64,000 nucleotides of DNA from Bacillaceae bacterium JMAK1 (GCA_012970285.1 JIBW01000001.1:1-64000); one strand, 5' to 3'. Shown: positions 44,520 to 53,523, numbered from the stretch's first letter. A program made the numbers and translations. The notes: generated by a model from the letters alone, not told the origin.

Positions 44520-47468
44520 GTGACGCAAACGATGACAGTGACGATTAACGGCAAAAGGGAAATGTTCAAAAACAACGAATCTGTGCTCGAGAGATTACAA
44601 AAAATGGACATGCAAGTGCCAAGTCTGTGCTATCATCCCAGCCTTGGAGCCATTGAAACATGTGATAGTTGTATTGTGAAAGTGAATGGAGAGTTCGTTC
44701 GATCGTGTTCTACGAAAATTAAAGACGGTGACGTTGTTGACTCATTAGGTGCAGATGTCCATGAAGCGCAGCTAATCGCGATGGATCGAATGCTAGGAAA
44801 CCATGAATTGTATTGCACGGTTTGTGATTATAACAACGGAAACTGTGAAATACATAACGCTGTCAAAGAGATGAAGATTAGCCATCAAGAAACTCCACAT
44901 TCAACGAAAGAATCTACAGTTAATCGCAACGCGTTCTATCGTTATGACCCCGATCAGTGTATTCTATGTGGTCGTTGTGTCGAGGCGTGCCAAGACGTAC
45001 AAGTGACTGAGACGCTATCAATTGACTGGAATTTAAAGCGTCCACGGGTAATTTGGGACAAGGATACGACGATTGATGATTCTTCTTGTGTTAGTTGTGG
45101 TCATTGTTCGACGGTTTGTCCGTGTAATGCGATGCTTGAAGTAGGTATGGAAGGCGAAGCCGGATTTCTGACAGGAATCAAAGAAGAAACGTTTAGACCG
45201 ATGGTCAACATCACAAAGAGTGTAGAAACAGGGTACGAGTCGCTCATGACAATCTCTGATGTTGAAGCTTCAATGCGTGAAGAACGAATTAAGAAAACGA
45301 AAACCGTCTGTACGTATTGCGGTGTTGGTTGTGCGTTTGATGTTTGGACGAAGGACCGTAAGATTCTCAAAATCCAACCGCAAGCTGAAGCACCAGCGAA
45401 TGGGATCTCAACGTGTGTAAAAGGAAAGTTCGGTTGGGATTATGTGAATAGTGAAGAGCGTTTAACGAAGCCTTTAATTCGCGAAGGCGAATCGTTCCGT
45501 GAAGCTGAGTGGCAAGAAGCGCTGGATTTAATTGAGAGCAAATTCAAAAAAACATTGAATGAAAAAGGTTCTGATGCTCTCGCATTTATTTCATCTTCCA
45601 AATGTACGAACGAAGAATCGTATTTAATGCAAAAACTTGCTCGAGGGGTCATCGGGACGAATAACATCGACAACTGCTCAAGATACTGTCAATCCCCAGC
45701 AACGATGGGACTTTGGCGTACGGTCGGTTATGGTGGCGATTCAGGTGGTATCGAAGATATTGCTAAAGCGGAATTGATTATATCGATCGGTTCAAATACC
45801 GTCGAATCACATCCAGTTTTATCTACGAGAGTGAAGCGTGCTCAAAAGCTAAACGGACAGAAAGTAATCGTCGCTGATCTTAGAAAGCATGACTTAGCGG
45901 AACGTTCAGATTTATTTGTGAAGCCATCTCCAGGTAGTGATCTTGTTTGGTTGTCTGCGGTTACGAAGTATATCGTGGACCAAGGTTGGCATGATGTTGC
46001 GTTTTTAGAAAAGCATGTGTCTGACGTTGAAGAGTACTTGAGTAGCTTGGCACCATATACACTCGATTACGCGGCAGAGGTGACGCATTTAACGAAAGAT
46101 GAACTGATTACGATTGCGACGATGATTCATGAAGCAAAGACGACAGCAGTACTTTGGGCGATGGGTGTGACGCAACACGGAGGTGGAAGTGATACGAGTA
46201 CAGCGATTTCTAATTTGCTACTCGTCACCGGTAACTATATGAAACCTGGAGCGGGATCTTACCCACTACGAGGTCACAATAACGTCCAAGGTGCAAGTGA
46301 TTTTGGCAGCATGCCCGATCGTCTACCAGGTTATCAATATGTGACCGATGACGATGTTCGTTCTCGTTTCGAAGCGAGCTGGGGCGTATCCTTATCAAGC
46401 GTACCAGGATTAAACAATCATGAGATGGTTGACTCCATTCACGAAGGCGAATTAGATGTATTGTATTTAAAAGGTGAAGATATGGGGATCGTGGATGCCA
46501 ACATAAATTACGTACAATCAGCATTTGAAAAGCTATCTTTCTTCGTCGTCCAAGACATTTTCTTCACGAAAACGTGTCAATATGCAGACGTCGTTTTACC
46601 AGCTAGTCCAAGCTTAGAAAAAGAAGGGACGTTTGTTAATACAGAAAGACGTTTCCAACGATTATACCAAGCACTTGAGCCGCTTGGTGACTCGAAACCA
46701 GATTGGCAAATCATTAAGGAAATTGCCAATCGAATGGGAGCGGGTTGGTCGTATAGCCACCCGAGTGAGATTATGGCAGAAGCAGCTTCCTTAACGCCAT
46801 TATTCGCGGGTGTATCGTACGATCGCTTAGAAGGGTACGATAGTTTGCAATGGCCAGTTAAAGAAGATGGAACGGACACCCCACTTTTATTTACCGATGG
46901 TTTTGCTTTACCTGGTGGGAAGGCGAGATTATGGCCGGTAGAATGGACTAAGCCGCTAGAATTTGAAGAAGAGTATGATTTACATGTGAACAACGGTCGC
47001 TTACTTGAGCATTTCCATGAAGGCAATATGACGTACCAGACTGAAGGGATTAAGAAGAAGACCCCGAACGTCTTTTTGGAAGTGTCCCATGAATTGGCGA
47101 ATGAGCGAGAACTTGAAGATGGTACGACAGTAAGACTTACTTCTCCTTATGGGTCGGTTAAAGTCGATTGCATCGTCACCGATCGTGTTGTCGGTAAACA
47201 AGTATATTTACCGATGAATACGAGTGGCGAAGGAGCCATCAATTATTTAACCAGTTCACATTCTGATAAAGACACAGATACACCTGCATACAAAGAAATT
47301 TCTGCGAAGATGGAAGTCTTAAAGCAAAAGAACCAATCACCATTACCGAAAACGAATCATCGATATGGCAATCCTCAACCACAAATTGGCGTTAAAGTCG
47401 AAGATAAGTGGGCGAGATCTGATTATACGTTCCCAGGAGACCTTGTTAAACGTAGGAGGGGGATGTAA
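44520..47468 (+). CDS. Formate dehydrogenase alpha subunit, YrhE/YjgC-type (Mo-bis-MGD)
   Basis: Oxidises formate to CO2. The 982-residue enzyme begins with a 2Fe-2S ferredoxin-like domain (CYHPSLGAIETCDSC, cysteines near residues 38-52) and a NuoG-type His-Cys cluster. Two 4Fe-4S sites follow (CILCGRCVEAC, CVSCGHCSTVC), then the molybdopterin domain with its own 4Fe-4S site (CTYCGVGCAFDV). The residue where E. coli FdhF has selenocysteine is Cys390 (DNCSRYCQSP), so no Sec insertion is required. GTG 44520 follows GAGGAGGAG. It ends at the DUF1641 start. The electron acceptor is not shown. Confidence 0.95.
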   Translation: MTQTMTVTINGKREMFKNNESVLERLQKMDMQVPSLCYHPSLGAIETCDSCIVKVNGEFVRSCSTKIKDGDVVDSLGADVHEAQLIAMDRMLGNHELYCTVCDYNNGNCEIHNAVKEMKISHQETPHSTKESTVNRNAFYRYDPDQCILCGRCVEACQDVQVTETLSIDWNLKRPRVIWDKDTTIDDSSCVSCGHCSTVCPCNAMLEVGMEGEAGFLTGIKEETFRPMVNITKSVETGYESLMTISDVEASMREERIKKTKTVCTYCGVGCAFDVWTKDRKILKIQPQAEAPANGISTCVKGKFGWDYVNSEERLTKPLIREGESFREAEWQEALDLIESKFKKTLNEKGSDALAFISSSKCTNEESYLMQKLARGVIGTNNIDNCSRYCQSPATMGLWRTVGYGGDSGGIEDIAKAELIISIGSNTVESHPVLSTRVKRAQKLNGQKVIVADLRKHDLAERSDLFVKPSPGSDLVWLSAVTKYIVDQGWHDVAFLEKHVSDVEEYLSSLAPYTLDYAAEVTHLTKDELITIATMIHEAKTTAVLWAMGVTQHGGGSDTSTAISNLLLVTGNYMKPGAGSYPLRGHNNVQGASDFGSMPDRLPGYQYVTDDDVRSRFEASWGVSLSSVPGLNNHEMVDSIHEGELDVLYLKGEDMGIVDANINYVQSAFEKLSFFVVQDIFFTKTCQYADVVLPASPSLEKEGTFVNTERRFQRLYQALEPLGDSKPDWQIIKEIANRMGAGWSYSHPSEIMAEAASLTPLFAGVSYDRLEGYDSLQWPVKEDGTDTPLLFTDGFALPGGKARLWPVEWTKPLEFEEEYDLHVNNGRLLEHFHEGNMTYQTEGIKKKTPNVFLEVSHELANERELEDGTTVRLTSPYGSVKVDCIVTDRVVGKQVYLPMNTSGEGAINYLTSSHSDKDTDTPAYKEISAKMEVLKQKNQSPLPKTNHRYGNPQPQIGVKVEDKWARSDYTFPGDLVKRRRGM

Positions 47469-48121
47469 TGGCCAAAGCAACGACGATCATTCATAAAATG
47501 GAAAAAGATCCAAAGGAGCTTCATGAACAACAAGTAAAGGAGATCGAGTCGCTACTTGTTGAACATAAAGATTCGATTGAAGATGTACTCACGATTATTC
47601 ATCAACTTCGGGATCGTGAAGTATTAAATTTAGCTCACGGTGCCCTTGGTCAAAGTGAGCATGTCGTACATCGAATTGTAACGGCTATGGATACGAAAGA
47701 AACGACGCAGTCTATTAAAAACGCACTGCTTATATTCGAGTTATTAGGCACGGTTAATATGAATGAATTAGAACCAATCGTATTGAAGTTAAACCACGGA
47801 ATTAAGATGGCGGCGGAGTATGATCATAGCGATCAAAACGCTGGTACCTTAGGGCTTATTCGTTCCTTGAATGACAAAGAAGTGATTGAAGGGATGAATG
47901 TACTCATGAAGTTCGTGAAAGGCTTTGGTGTTGATGAAGCCCAAGAAGAGAAGATCGAACCTCAATTGGAACGATTTGAGCATCCGGAAAAGGAAATGGG
48001 AACTCAAAAACGAGAATCAACATCCAACACGAAGCCGACTCGGGTTTATGCTCCTAGATTGTTTGGATTTATAACTGGAGCACTCGTATTACTCGTTCCA
48101 CTACTCATTAAGAAGAAGTAA
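47468..48121 (+). CDS. DUF1641 protein, formate-dehydrogenase partner (YrhD/YjgD-like)
   Basis: A 217-residue protein that follows the formate dehydrogenase gene with a 1-nt overlap (TAATG), as YjgD and YrhD do in B. subtilis. The N-terminal 150 residues are helical and hold the DUF1641 pattern (HQLRDREVLNLAHGALGQSE; GTLGLIRSLNDKEVIEGMNV). The last 20 residues are a transmembrane segment followed by IKKK, so it could tether the dehydrogenase to the membrane (inference). Function not established. Confidence 0.8.
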   Translation: MAKATTIIHKMEKDPKELHEQQVKEIESLLVEHKDSIEDVLTIIHQLRDREVLNLAHGALGQSEHVVHRIVTAMDTKETTQSIKNALLIFELLGTVNMNELEPIVLKLNHGIKMAAEYDHSDQNAGTLGLIRSLNDKEVIEGMNVLMKFVKGFGVDEAQEEKIEPQLERFEHPEKEMGTQKRESTSNTKPTRVYAPRLFGFITGALVLLVPLLIKKK

Positions 48122-48132
48122 GGATGACACGT

Positions 48133-48936
48133 ATGGACGAAGAACGTGTGAAGTATGAGATTGTCCGCTATACTCACTCAAATGTTGAAACAGTTCAAGA
48201 CCACATTGTCGTTGAACGACCTGTGACGATTAAAGTGAATGGTGAAGAACTGCTTACGATTGTAAGTTCACCTCAATACGTGAAAGATATGGTGATCGGT
48301 TATCTCGTATCAGAAGGAATTGTGAATCGAATGCAAGACATTGAATCAATTCGGTGGGATGCCAAAGACGGGTTTGTTCACGTGCGGTTGACGCGTGAGC
48401 TTCACCCACTGTCTCAACAGATGCAGACGAAACGTTATCTTACATCATGTTGTGGGATGAGTCGTCAAGCATTGATCTTTGCTAGTGACGCGAAAACAAC
48501 TAAGGTCATGACGAGTCGAAATGTTGTCATCAGTCAAAGGCAATGTTTTCAATTGATGAACGAATTACAAGAACATTCGAGTGTTTTTAGAGAAACAGGT
48601 GGCGTTCATAATGCGGCGCTTGCTACAAAAGACGGAATCGTCGTAATGCGTGTAGATATTGGTAGACACAACGCGTTAGATAAAATCTATGGGCACTGTT
48701 TAAGAAATAAGATTTCATTGGAAGATAAAGTGCTCGTTTTTAGTGGAAGACTATCTTCTGAAATCGTGCTTAAAGCTGCAAAAATTGGCTGTGAAGTGAT
48801 CTTATCGAAATCAGCCCCGACAGACAGGGCGATTCAAATTGCAAAAGAGCAGCAAATTACGATGGTTGGCTTTATAAGAAAGCAATCGATGAATGTGTAC
48901 ACGTGTTCTGAACGAATCTACGAAGACAAATCGTGA
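48133..48936 (+). CDS. fdhD: Formate dehydrogenase sulfurtransferase FdhD
   Basis: Transfers sulfur to the Mo-bis-MGD cofactor of the formate dehydrogenase. About 267 residues (ATG 48133, AAGG 9 nt upstream; ATG 48124 also in frame). Motifs: ERPVTIKVNGEELLTIVSSP, YVKDMVIGYLVSEGI, and TGGVHNAALATKDGIVVMRV with VDIGRHNALDKIYG. The redox cysteines are adjacent (TSCCGMS) instead of the enterobacterial CxxC. Third gene of the fdh operon. Confidence 0.93.
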   Translation: MDEERVKYEIVRYTHSNVETVQDHIVVERPVTIKVNGEELLTIVSSPQYVKDMVIGYLVSEGIVNRMQDIESIRWDAKDGFVHVRLTRELHPLSQQMQTKRYLTSCCGMSRQALIFASDAKTTKVMTSRNVVISQRQCFQLMNELQEHSSVFRETGGVHNAALATKDGIVVMRVDIGRHNALDKIYGHCLRNKISLEDKVLVFSGRLSSEIVLKAAKIGCEVILSKSAPTDRAIQIAKEQQITMVGFIRKQSMNVYTCSERIYEDKS

Positions 48937-48965
48937 GCAACTCCATAAAGGAGTTGCTTTTTTTG
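48936..48965 (+). terminator. Terminator of the formate dehydrogenase operon
   Basis: AGCAACTCC (48936-48944) pairs with GGAGTTGCT (48950-48958), loop ATAAA, then a T-run to 48965. Confidence 0.92.
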
Positions 48966-48982
48966 TGAGCTTTTTATAAGAT

Positions 48983-49011
48983 ATAACCATCGGTTAGTAA
49001 CCAATGGTTAT
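48983..49011 (+). promoter_or_regulatory. Near-perfect palindromic operator of the TetR gene
   Basis: ATAACCATCGGTTA (48983-48996) and TAACCAATGGTTAT (48998-49011) form a 14-bp inverted repeat with one mismatch around a central G, ending 13 nt before the tetR start. TetR proteins usually bind such sites next to their own gene. Confidence 0.82.
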
Positions 49012-49024
49012 GAGGTGACTTAGA

Positions 49025-49573
49025 ATGGATAAAGCTAAACAACGAATTATGAAAGCAGCAGAGCAACTTTTTGTACAAAAGGGGTTTAATCACGTGTCAG
49101 TACGAGAAGTTGCAAGCCGTGCGAAGTGCTCACATACGAGCATTTACGTCTACTTTAAGGATAAACATGCGCTATTAGAAGCAATTGCTGAAAAGCCGCT
49201 CGCTACGTTACATGCATCATTAGTTGAAGCAAATGATCTTTATGAATTAGCAGAACGTTTTGTGACATTCGGATTGATTCATCGCAACTTGTATCCATTG
49301 CTCATGACAACAGAAGCACAACGTGTAGATGAGGGGGTAAATCATGAGATAAATGAATGGCGCTTAACGTTATTTACTGAATTAAAAGAGAAAATTCTAG
49401 CGGAGAATGATCAATCATGTTCAATGGACGTTGCCCGTATGGTTTTTTATCAACTACATGGAATGATTATGACGTACGTGACAAGTGAAGAGACGGTTGA
49501 GGAGTTGCTAGAGCGTCTGCGACCGTTGCTTAGACATAGCGTCAGACGATTATGTGAGGGGGAAGGTACATGA
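49025..49573 (+). CDS. TetR/AcrR-family transcriptional regulator
   Basis: A 182-residue repressor: N-terminal TetR helix-turn-helix (about residues 10-55; GFNHVSVREVASRAKCSHTS then IYVYFKDKHALLEAI), followed by a helical ligand domain without close family resemblance. It overlaps the metallo-hydrolase start by 4 nt, so the hydrolase is probably its regulated partner and the palindrome at 48983-49011 its operator. Ligand unknown. Confidence 0.9.
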   Translation: MDKAKQRIMKAAEQLFVQKGFNHVSVREVASRAKCSHTSIYVYFKDKHALLEAIAEKPLATLHASLVEANDLYELAERFVTFGLIHRNLYPLLMTTEAQRVDEGVNHEINEWRLTLFTELKEKILAENDQSCSMDVARMVFYQLHGMIMTYVTSEETVEELLERLRPLLRHSVRRLCEGEGT

Positions 49574-50181
49574 AACAGATTCAAATTTCACCATCGGTCA
49601 TGAAGTTAGAGTTTTTCATCGGAATTAAAGTAAGTGTTTGGATAGTTAAACATGATCAAGGAGTTCTTCTCATTGATTCAGGGCTTGGAATATTCTCGCG
49701 AGCGATCACGCAACAAATTGGACTTATCGGAGAATTAACAGATATAGTACTTACCCACGGTCACCCAGATCATATTGGTGGGGTGAAGGCAATATCAAGA
49801 GAGGGTATAATACCCGTCATGGTCGATGAGAGGGAGTTGCCTTACATCTTTGGAGAAAAACCATATCCCAACAGAAAAAAAGCACAGAAGCCGATTGCAA
49901 TTAAAGAGGTTAAACCACTGGATGATGAAGGTTTGTTAGAAAAAGGTTTACGGGCATTCTATACACCGGGTCATTCTCCAGGCCACACGTGTTTTTATCA
50001 TGAAGCGGAAGGAGTTCTCATTGCAGGGGATCTCTTTACTAGTAAAAAGGGAAAGCTTCAAGACCCAGTACCTGCATTTACAGCTGATATGGATCTTGCA
50101 AAGCGAAGTGGCAAAGATGTGCTTCAAGTCATTTCACCCGCTGTCGTTTCACCGTGTCACGGGAAAGACGTTTGGTTGTAA
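49570..50181 (+). CDS. Metallo-beta-lactamase-fold hydrolase
   Basis: A 203-residue MBL-fold enzyme. Zinc site THGHPDHIGG (about residue 59-68), second ligand His in TPGHSPGHTCFYH, Asp in VLIAGDLFT and final His in SPCHGKD. The pattern fits glyoxalase II-like or quenching-lactonase-like MBL proteins; no substrate can be named. It is expressed with tetR and runs directly against the convergent oxidase gene (stop codons abut at 50181/50182). Confidence 0.85.
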   Translation: MKQIQISPSVMKLEFFIGIKVSVWIVKHDQGVLLIDSGLGIFSRAITQQIGLIGELTDIVLTHGHPDHIGGVKAISREGIIPVMVDERELPYIFGEKPYPNRKKAQKPIAIKEVKPLDDEGLLEKGLRAFYTPGHSPGHTCFYHEAEGVLIAGDLFTSKKGKLQDPVPAFTADMDLAKRSGKDVLQVISPAVVSPCHGKDVWL

Positions 50182-51279
50182 TTAGTCGTGGACCGCAAGT
50201 TGATAACGGTTCACATCAAAATCAAGCTCATTTCCTTGTGCCATTTCTGACAGTACACTTCCTAAATACGGACCGACTGTTAACCCGCTTGCGCCTAATC
50301 CGTTCGCAAACAAAATGTTGTCCGCTTGTGGAATATACCCGAAAGAAGGTAAAAAGTTGGCTGTAAACGGTCGGAAGCCAACACGAACTTCTTGTACAGC
50401 GAATGGTTTCATTGCTTCTCCATGTGAAAAAGCTTGGCTTAGAATGGACGAGACACCGTGGGCAGTCGGATAGGGGTGAAATTCGCTCGTATCTTCATGA
50501 GTGGAACCGATCACAACCGTACCATCACTATTCGGTACGAAGTATTGCGTGCCAGGTGGCATGATGACCGGAGGTTGTTGCTTGAATGGTTCCGCTGCTT
50601 TGAGATGAACAATTTGAGCTTTTTGGTGGGTTACGAGTGGTTGTATACCAAGTGCATCAGCCCATTCATTGCCCCATGCGCCTGTCGTGACAATGAGCGT
50701 GTCATAGCCTAATTCCTCACCGTCTACGTAAAGCTTGTCAGAAAAGGTAGCTTCTTTGAACAAACAAGTGGCCCCGAGTTTTTTCGCAGCTGCGAGTGTT
50801 GCGTTTCGTAAAGCACGACCGTCTACTTTAGCACCACCACTCACGTGAAGGGCGTATTCATAATTTGAGAGGTAAGGAAAATAGTTGTGAATCTCTTCTG
50901 CATTTGTGATGGGTGTTAGTTCCCCGATTTCAGGAGCGAGCTCTTTCTTTTTTAGAACGCGGTCGTACATTTTAGTGAGTGAACGTTCATCTTTATGAAG
51001 TGCAAGTGTTCCAACTTGATCGTATCCAGTTGTGGATTCACCGAGTTCATGAAGTTCGTTAATAAAGGTCGGATAATAGCGAGCCCCATTTTGTACGAGA
51101 TAATACCAATCTTTATTGCGCCGTTGCGAAAGCCATGGTGACACAATGCCAGCAGCGGCATCGGTAGCTTGTCCCTCGTCGAAACGGTCAACGATCGTGA
51201 CTTCATGTCCAGATTTTGCAAGGTGATAAGCAGTACTTGCACCGAGGATCCCGGCGCCAATAACGACGTACTTACTCAT
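50182..51279 (-). CDS. FAD-dependent oxidoreductase of the DAO family
   Basis: A 365-residue amine or amino-acid oxidase-like flavoprotein. Start ATG 51279 with AAGGTGA 6 nt upstream (ATG 51288 also in frame). The FAD dinucleotide motif is YVVIGAGILGASTAYHLAKS, the second GxG-type stretch is TLIVTTGAWGNEWADALG, and the C-terminal ANGLGASGLTVGPYLGSVLSE closes the domain. The substrate is unknown; sarcosine or glycine oxidase-like enzymes share this layout. It overlaps ytqB by 8 nt. Confidence 0.85.
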   Translation of the reverse strand: MSKYVVIGAGILGASTAYHLAKSGHEVTIVDRFDEGQATDAAAGIVSPWLSQRRNKDWYYLVQNGARYYPTFINELHELGESTTGYDQVGTLALHKDERSLTKMYDRVLKKKELAPEIGELTPITNAEEIHNYFPYLSNYEYALHVSGGAKVDGRALRNATLAAAKKLGATCLFKEATFSDKLYVDGEELGYDTLIVTTGAWGNEWADALGIQPLVTHQKAQIVHLKAAEPFKQQPPVIMPPGTQYFVPNSDGTVVIGSTHEDTSEFHPYPTAHGVSSILSQAFSHGEAMKPFAVQEVRVGFRPFTANFLPSFGYIPQADNILFANGLGASGLTVGPYLGSVLSEMAQGNELDFDVNRYQLAVHD

Positions 51280-51856
51280 AGAAATCACCTTCCCGACGTT
51301 TTTCTAAAGCAATGATAAACGGTGCATCGTTTTTGTGATTCATAAACTCATACTTGGCAACGAGGACGTGTTCATGAGATAAGTTGCGAATATAAGCAAG
51401 GAGCTGATCTTTTTCTTGTTTGCCTTCTTCATGTCCATGATAGACGACAAGAACAATCGTCCCTTTCAAGGGCATGAGAGTGAGCAATTGTTGAATCGCT
51501 TTCACTGTCGTATGTCCAGTCGTCGTAACTTCTTTGTTGCTTCCAGGCAAGTAGCCTAAGTTAAAAATCGCCGCTTTTGGTCGGTTTCCTTTGCAATACT
51601 GTTCAATTTTGTCATGGCTATCATGAATCAATGTTACACGATCTGTGACTTGTTCTTTTTCTAATCGTTCATGCGTATTATTAATTGCTGTTTCTTGAAT
51701 ATCAAAACTATATACTTTGCCACTCTCGCCTACGAGAGAAGCTAGGAATAATGTGTCATGCCCATTGCCAGCGGTTGCATCGATGGCTGTATCACCAATC
51801 GAGAGACTATCGCCCATTAATCGTTTTGCAAAGGGCAGCATTTGTGGTAGAGACAA
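51272..51856 (-). CDS. ytqB: Class I SAM-dependent methyltransferase YtqB
   Basis: A 194-residue Rossmann methyltransferase. The TTG start at 51856 has GAGGAGA 7 nt upstream and gives MSLPQMLPFAKRL, like YtqB; the open frame continues upstream without a site. SAM motif I is DATAGNGHDTLFLASLVG, motif II DIQETAINN, motif III IFNLGYLPGSNKEVTTTG. YtqB homologs are reported to methylate mnm5U34-type tRNA (MnmM). Overlaps the oxidase gene by 8 nt. Confidence 0.9.
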   Translation of the reverse strand: MSLPQMLPFAKRLMGDSLSIGDTAIDATAGNGHDTLFLASLVGESGKVYSFDIQETAINNTHERLEKEQVTDRVTLIHDSHDKIEQYCKGNRPKAAIFNLGYLPGSNKEVTTTGHTTVKAIQQLLTLMPLKGTIVLVVYHGHEEGKQEKDQLLAYIRNLSHEHVLVAKYEFMNHKNDAPFIIALEKRREGDFYE

Positions 51857-51963
51857 TGAAATTCTCCTCTCTCTTCGTTGTAAAAATAGTGTACCACGAC
51901 TGAATTGCCATTTTCCTAGCATTCATTGTACACTGATGGTCGGTACTAAAGGTAGGTGGGGAT

Positions 51964-53145
51964 ATGCCAAAGATCATTTGGCTATTAATTATCGGAATGA
52001 GTACGAATGTAATTGCTTCATCGTTTTTATGGCCATTAAACACGATTTACATCCATGAACAATTGGGAGAGCCGTTATCTGCTGCAGGTGTTGTGTTGAT
52101 GATGTATGCGGGGGCAGGGGTCATCGGGAATATTGTCGGTGGACGGTTATTTGATGTGATTGGTGGTTATAAAACGCTCGTCATCGGAATGACGTTTGCA
52201 CTCGGCTTTGCAATTTTACTTGCTTTTAATCATGAATATTATCAATATATGGCATTTTTGACAGGGATCGGTCTCGGTCACGGCATGATTGTGCCGGTAT
52301 TTTACTCCCTTGCAGGTTCTCTGTGGCCTGAAGGAGGAAGACGCCCATTTAATGCGATGTATGTTGCACAAAATGTCGGAGTTTCGGCAGGTACAGCGTT
52401 AGCTGGAATTGTCGCAGCATTTCATATCGAAATGATTTTTGTTGCTAATAGCATCACGTATTTGGTGTTATTTTTGTTTGCAGTTATTGCATACAGAGGG
52501 ATTCAAGAACGATCAACATCATCGGCACAAGTGCAAAAGAGTAAAAACTTTAAGCAACAGAACATGTCAGCACTCGCGATTTTGTCTGTCGGTTTTCTCA
52601 TCTGTTGGATCGCTTACGTTCAATGGTTGTCGAACATTTCTGTACATATGCAAAGTTTGAACATTGATCTTTATTATTATAGCCTGCTTTGGACATTGAA
52701 TGGTTTGCTTATTGTTGTGATGCAACCGGTTATGGCGATCGTTGTTCGGAAATGGGTGACCACGTTAAAGGCTCAGCTCGTTACAGGAGCAATTATATTT
52801 GCAGGAGCATTTCTCGTATTAACTCAAGCAGAAGTGTTTACGGTATTTTTACTTGCAATGATTATTTTAACGTTCGGTGAGTTATTCGTCTGGCCAGCGG
52901 TTCCGACGATTGCAAACAAAATGGCACCAAAAGGCAGTGAAGGGTTCTATCAAGGAATTGTAAACAGTGTCGCTACTGGTGGAAGGATGATCGGTCCACT
53001 TCTAGGGGGTATGATTGTCGACCATTATGACATGCATACGATGTTCTTCGTCATTATTGCTCTTTTCACAATTGCGGTCGTGTCATTTGCAACGTACGAT
53101 CGACCGTTACGTAAATCAAACAAAAAGCTGCCTCTTCAGTCGTAA
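51964..53145 (+). CDS. yttB: MFS transporter, YttB-like
   Basis: A 393-residue, 12-TM major facilitator. Motif A is GNIVGGRLFDVIGGYKTLV after helix 2 and the C-terminal half repeats a motif-A-like GRMIGPLLGGMIVDHY. The position next to leuS and ytqB fits B. subtilis YttB. No substrate can be read; probable exporter. The start ATG follows AAAGGTAGGTGGGG and the gene is divergent from ytqB. Confidence 0.8.
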   Translation: MPKIIWLLIIGMSTNVIASSFLWPLNTIYIHEQLGEPLSAAGVVLMMYAGAGVIGNIVGGRLFDVIGGYKTLVIGMTFALGFAILLAFNHEYYQYMAFLTGIGLGHGMIVPVFYSLAGSLWPEGGRRPFNAMYVAQNVGVSAGTALAGIVAAFHIEMIFVANSITYLVLFLFAVIAYRGIQERSTSSAQVQKSKNFKQQNMSALAILSVGFLICWIAYVQWLSNISVHMQSLNIDLYYYSLLWTLNGLLIVVMQPVMAIVVRKWVTTLKAQLVTGAIIFAGAFLVLTQAEVFTVFLLAMIILTFGELFVWPAVPTIANKMAPKGSEGFYQGIVNSVATGGRMIGPLLGGMIVDHYDMHTMFFVIIALFTIAVVSFATYDRPLRKSNKKLPLQS

Positions 53146-53166
53146 AGTGAAGAGGCAGCTTTTTTT
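53122..53166. terminator. Terminator overlapping the end of yttB
   Basis: AAAAAGCTGCCTCTTCA (53122-53138) pairs perfectly with its complement (53148-53164); the loop carries the yttB stop. T-runs flank both sides, so it can serve the small convergent gene as well. Confidence 0.88.
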
Positions 53167-53275
53167 ACTCATAACGTGGTACAGGGTGTCTTCGCAAATA
53201 ATCCCGGATTGATTGTTTAAGTTTACCGGTCAGTTTTTTGCGACGAGCTTGTTTTTTTGATTTCGCTTTTCCCAT
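53165..53275 (-). CDS. Small basic protein of unknown function
   Basis: A 36-residue ORF not in databases I can recall by name: MGKAKSKKQARRKKL at the start, then TGKLKQSIRDYL and RRHPVPRYE. Eleven Lys/Arg in the first 20 residues suggest nucleic-acid or ribosome contact. ATG 53275 has only GTGGAA upstream; an in-frame GTG seven codons earlier (reading MVVAVES) has GGGAGTG upstream and may be the true start. It ends in the yttB terminator. Coding status is not proven. Confidence 0.5.
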   Translation of the reverse strand: MGKAKSKKQARRKKLTGKLKQSIRDYLRRHPVPRYE

Positions 53276-53409
53276 TGATTCCACAGCTACCACGGCCTTC
53301 ACTCCCTTCACGTAAATGTCTTGTCTCTTTAGTATACGCTTAATTTATAGAAAATGCGTCTTAATCTAGAATTTCTCAAAAGGAAAGGATAAAGAAAGCT
53401 CGCAAAAGC

Positions 53410-53523
53410 TTGACAGCCTTGACATTGACAGATTTCGTGCCTACAATGGCAATATCAAGAAATCCGTCGTTATGGATGGTTTTACACTTTTCGATGACGT
53501 CTCCGATAAGGAGATTTTTTTTT
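53410..53523 (+). promoter_or_regulatory. leuS promoter and leader with terminator-like hairpins
   Basis: Three TTGACA hexamers (53410, 53419, 53425) occur in a row; the second is exactly 17 nt from TACAAT (53442-53447). The transcript from about 53454 can form CGTCGTT/GATGACG (53465-53471, 53493-53499) and then TCTCC/GGAGA (53500-53514) followed by nine Ts. This resembles an attenuator, but the T-box sequence and specifier stem usual for Bacillus leuS are absent. Confidence 0.6.
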
